In this document: positions 35,161 to 37,186 of the stretch, piece by piece
How the letters are laid out: every line of letters starts with the position of its first letter
Numbering within the stretch: the first letter of the stretch is position 1
Assembly: GCA_026397715.1 (NCBI GenBank)
Contig: JAPLUN010000641.1
Location: forward strand, 1 to 37,186
DNA length: 37,186 nucleotides
Origin: Verrucomicrobiota bacterium
Lineage (GTDB): Bacteria > Verrucomicrobiota > Verrucomicrobiia > Verrucomicrobiales > Verrucomicrobiaceae
Reading direction: 5' to 3'
The notes under the pieces: generated by a model
What the model was told of the DNA's origin: nothing
What the model saw: only the letters and a program-made list of their open reading frames with translations
Databases searched by the model: none
Made by a program: the position numbers and the translations under genes

Positions 35161-35162
35161 GG

Positions 35163-37186
35163 TTATTCCTCCTGCACAATCACAAACGTCTTCGCACTCA
35201 ACCCACTCGCCTCATCCCTCACTTCAATCTCGTGCCTCCCCGCTTTGAGAATCGCAAAAGTGTGAGCACCCTCATTGCGCAGCTCCAGCGTCTTGCAACT
35301 CCACCGCGCCTGACTCGCCCCCACCGCCTGCAGCAACAATCGACTGCCGCTGTTACGAATGTCAGGATCAAGAATCACCACCGTCCCAGGAATCGGATTC
35401 GTGATGCGCAGCTCAGGTCTCGCATTTGTCTCCGCAGTCGTGACCAAATCACCCAGCCAGTTCCCGCTGCTGCCGATCCACCCGGCATACTCACGCGGCA
35501 AAATCGCGCGCCCCTTCGCATCATAATCACCAGCTTGCGCCACAGCAGGGAGCTTTCCGCCGATGAAAAATTCCTCGCGGCTCACCCGCGCCGGAGGCGT
35601 CTGCGGTGTCAATCGTTTCCCCGTGCGCGGATCAATGCGCGCACGCACAATGCCCTTCGGCGTCGCAAACCAAGTCGCAGGGTGCTTCTCATGCAGGTGC
35701 AGCATCACGTCACGAAAGATCGGCCCCGCACCTGTCACACCGCTCACATCCTGCATTGGCGTATTGTCAAAGTTACCCACCCACACTCCCACGGTGAACT
35801 CCGGCGTGTATCCCAGTGTCCAGTTGTCGCGAAAGGTGGAACTCGTTCCGGTCTTCACAGCGCATTTGAACGGCAGCCGCAGCACAGACCAGCTTCCAAA
35901 CGCCATCTCTCGCGCCTGATTGTCGCTGAGAATATCCGCGATCAACCAGCTCTCATTCTCTCCCAAAAGCCGCCGTTCTTCTGCAGCTCGATCATCCTGC
36001 AGCAGCGTCCATGTCTTGAACAGCCCCAGACTCCCGAGACATGCATACGCATTCGCGAGTTCAACCAGTCGCACCGAAGCATTCCCAATCGTGAGGCCCA
36101 GCCCATAGTGCGCCGCGTCTTCGTTGAGGGTGCTCATGCCGAGCTCACGCAGCTTCGGCAGCAGCGTCTCAGCTCCGCCGATGGAATCCAGCACTCGCAC
36201 CGCAGAGATGTTAAGCGAATTGCCGAGCGCGTAGCGATACGTCATCGGCCCATAGCTGCGCAGGGAGAAATTTTCGGGACGATACGTGCCCGAAGCAGTG
36301 CCAAACTCCACCGGCAGATCCGCCACAATGCTCGCCGGCGTAGCCCCACGCTCAAAGGCAAGCAGGTACGTAAACGGCTTCATCGCCGATCCCGGTGAAT
36401 GCGCCGCCCACGCCCCGTTGAGCTGCCCTCCATCCTGCGCATAGTAATCGCGCGACCCGGCCAGCGCGAGTACCGCGCCCGTCGCATTCTCGATCACCAC
36501 CACCGCCGCATGCGTCACATGGCGGCCTTTCAGCGATTCGAGCCTCTGCGCGATGATCGTCTCCACTTGCTGCTGCAGCGTGGCATTCAGCGTGGTGCGG
36601 ATCGTTTCCCCATGTCCTCCTCCTCGCAGCATCTCCACCGCATGCGGTGCCTCGAACCCACCACTAAAACGTTGCAGCACGATCTTCTGATCCAATGCCA
36701 CACGATGCGGCTCGTCATCCAGCCAGCGCAGTTCGTGCATCTTGTCCAAGATTCGCCGCTGACGCGGCAGCACTCCTTCCAGATTTCGAAACGGATTCAG
36801 CCGCGCCGGAGACTGCGGCAGTGCCGCGAGCAGCGCACATTCGGCTGGCGTCAGATCCCCCAGCGGTTTGTGAAAATAGCCGGACGCAGCCGTGGCGGCC
36901 CCGGTCATGAGATTGCCAAACGAAACCCGGTTCGCATAAGCCGCCAGCACCTCCTCGCGGCTCCAGCACATCGCCAGCCGGCGCGCCCGCAGTGCTTCAG
37001 TGATCTTCACCCCCAGCGTGCGTTTTCCGGACTGCGGCGTGGTGTTCTTGATCAGCTGCTGGTGAATCGTCGAAGCACCGGAAACGATGTGTCCGCTGCG
37101 TCCATTGTCCCACACCGCACGCACCACCGCGATCAAATCAATGCCGCCATGCGAAAAGAAGCGTTTATCCTCAGCCGCCAGCAGCG
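35163..37186 (-). CDS. pbpC: Penicillin-binding protein 1C, bifunctional peptidoglycan synthase (5' end beyond the window)
   Basis: About 674 residues are present; the frame stays open to the window end. The transglycosylase (GT51) domain is cut just before its first motif: AAEDKRFFSHGGID, with the catalytic Glu, lies at the edge, then GASTIHQQLIKN and RRLAMCWSREEVLAAYANRVSFG follow. The transpeptidase has SAMK (in SPGSAMKPFTY), the SLN motif (GNSLNISAVR) and KTGTSSTFRDNW. The C-terminal ~90 residues form the PBP1C-specific tail (RITNPIPGTVVILDPDIRN). In E. coli pbpC neighbours the alpha-2-macroglobulin gene yfhM; any such gene here would be upstream, outside the window. The small acidic gene follows 2 bp later. 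Confidence 0.95.
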   Translation of the reverse strand, partial: LLAAEDKRFFSHGGIDLIAVVRAVWDNGRSGHIVSGASTIHQQLIKNTTPQSGKRTLGVKITEALRARRLAMCWSREEVLAAYANRVSFGNLMTGAATAASGYFHKPLGDLTPAECALLAALPQSPARLNPFRNLEGVLPRQRRILDKMHELRWLDDEPHRVALDQKIVLQRFSGGFEAPHAVEMLRGGGHGETIRTTLNATLQQQVETIIAQRLESLKGRHVTHAAVVVIENATGAVLALAGSRDYYAQDGGQLNGAWAAHSPGSAMKPFTYLLAFERGATPASIVADLPVEFGTASGTYRPENFSLRSYGPMTYRYALGNSLNISAVRVLDSIGGAETLLPKLRELGMSTLNEDAAHYGLGLTIGNASVRLVELANAYACLGSLGLFKTWTLLQDDRAAEERRLLGENESWLIADILSDNQAREMAFGSWSVLRLPFKCAVKTGTSSTFRDNWTLGYTPEFTVGVWVGNFDNTPMQDVSGVTGAGPIFRDVMLHLHEKHPATWFATPKGIVRARIDPRTGKRLTPQTPPARVSREEFFIGGKLPAVAQAGDYDAKGRAILPREYAGWIGSSGNWLGDLVTTAETNARPELRITNPIPGTVVILDPDIRNSGSRLLLQAVGASQARWSCKTLELRNEGAHTFAILKAGRHEIEVRDEASGLSAKTFVIVQEE

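Noticed and set aside
35151-36398. A 415-codon plus-strand open frame inside pbpC
   Set aside because: Arginine/histidine-rich antisense shadow; all PBP1C motifs are intact on the minus strand.

Overview
The window reads as chromosomal DNA of a GC-rich Gram-negative bacterium, most probably a member of the Verrucomicrobiota (Prosthecobacter/Verrucomicrobium-like). This is inferred from family content: a family-10 pectate lyase, a DUF1080-like protein, a DUF5069 protein, a secreted CehA/McbA-type metallohydrolase, an SGNH esterase with signal peptide, a C39-like secreted peptidase and many exported proteins, mixed with ordinary housekeeping genes. I saw no rRNA, tRNA, CRISPR array, transposase or phage module. 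Coding density is high, and neighbouring genes often overlap or abut.

Layout. 1-4.7 kb: the end of an HD-domain (YhaM-like) gene, a minus-strand SulP transporter / site-2-protease-CBS pair, an Smr protein and two small membrane-anchored unknowns. 4.8-9.6 kb: trigger factor with a strong hairpin terminator, a convergent PL10 pectate lyase and RecQ. 9.6-14 kb: a four-helix membrane unknown, a secreted SGNH esterase, a PLD-type lipoprotein and a creatininase-family amidohydrolase. 14.0-15.8 kb: a RelE/ParE-type toxin-antitoxin pair whose last gene overlaps an MFS (hexuronate-type) transporter. 15.9-18.7 kb: a hybrid REC-PAS-PAS-kinase-REC protein and a small downstream gene. 18.7-19.1 kb: a gap holding what looks like a decayed reading frame. 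19.1-26 kb: a secreted helix-hairpin-helix protein and then nuoIJKLMN, the second half of a complex I locus. 26-28.2 kb: a secreted C39-like peptidase with a duplicated N-terminal domain, and a DUF5069 protein. 28.3-31.3 kb: a DUF1080-like protein, an alpha/beta hydrolase gene broken by an out-of-frame lesion, and phosphofructokinase. 31.4-37.2 kb: an EamA transporter, a large secreted PHP-type metallohydrolase, a small unknown and the truncated gene of penicillin-binding protein 1C.

The most striking signal is an exact 18-bp Rex-type operator, TTGTGAAATTTTTCACAA, 70 bp before nuoI. It implies NADH/NAD+-sensing control of this half of complex I. Within that operon, NuoM lacks the lysine expected in its proton-channel helix 7, while NuoL and NuoN keep theirs. 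Other points of interest are the duplicated-domain C39 protein, the frame-broken esterase, the toxin-antitoxin/transporter coupling and the decayed gene upstream of the hybrid kinase.

Functional themes (inference): polysaccharide and uronate use (pectate lyase, SGNH esterase, hexuronate-type transporter, broken esterase, DUF1080 protein), respiration, and envelope maintenance (PBP1C, PLD lipoprotein, site-2 protease).
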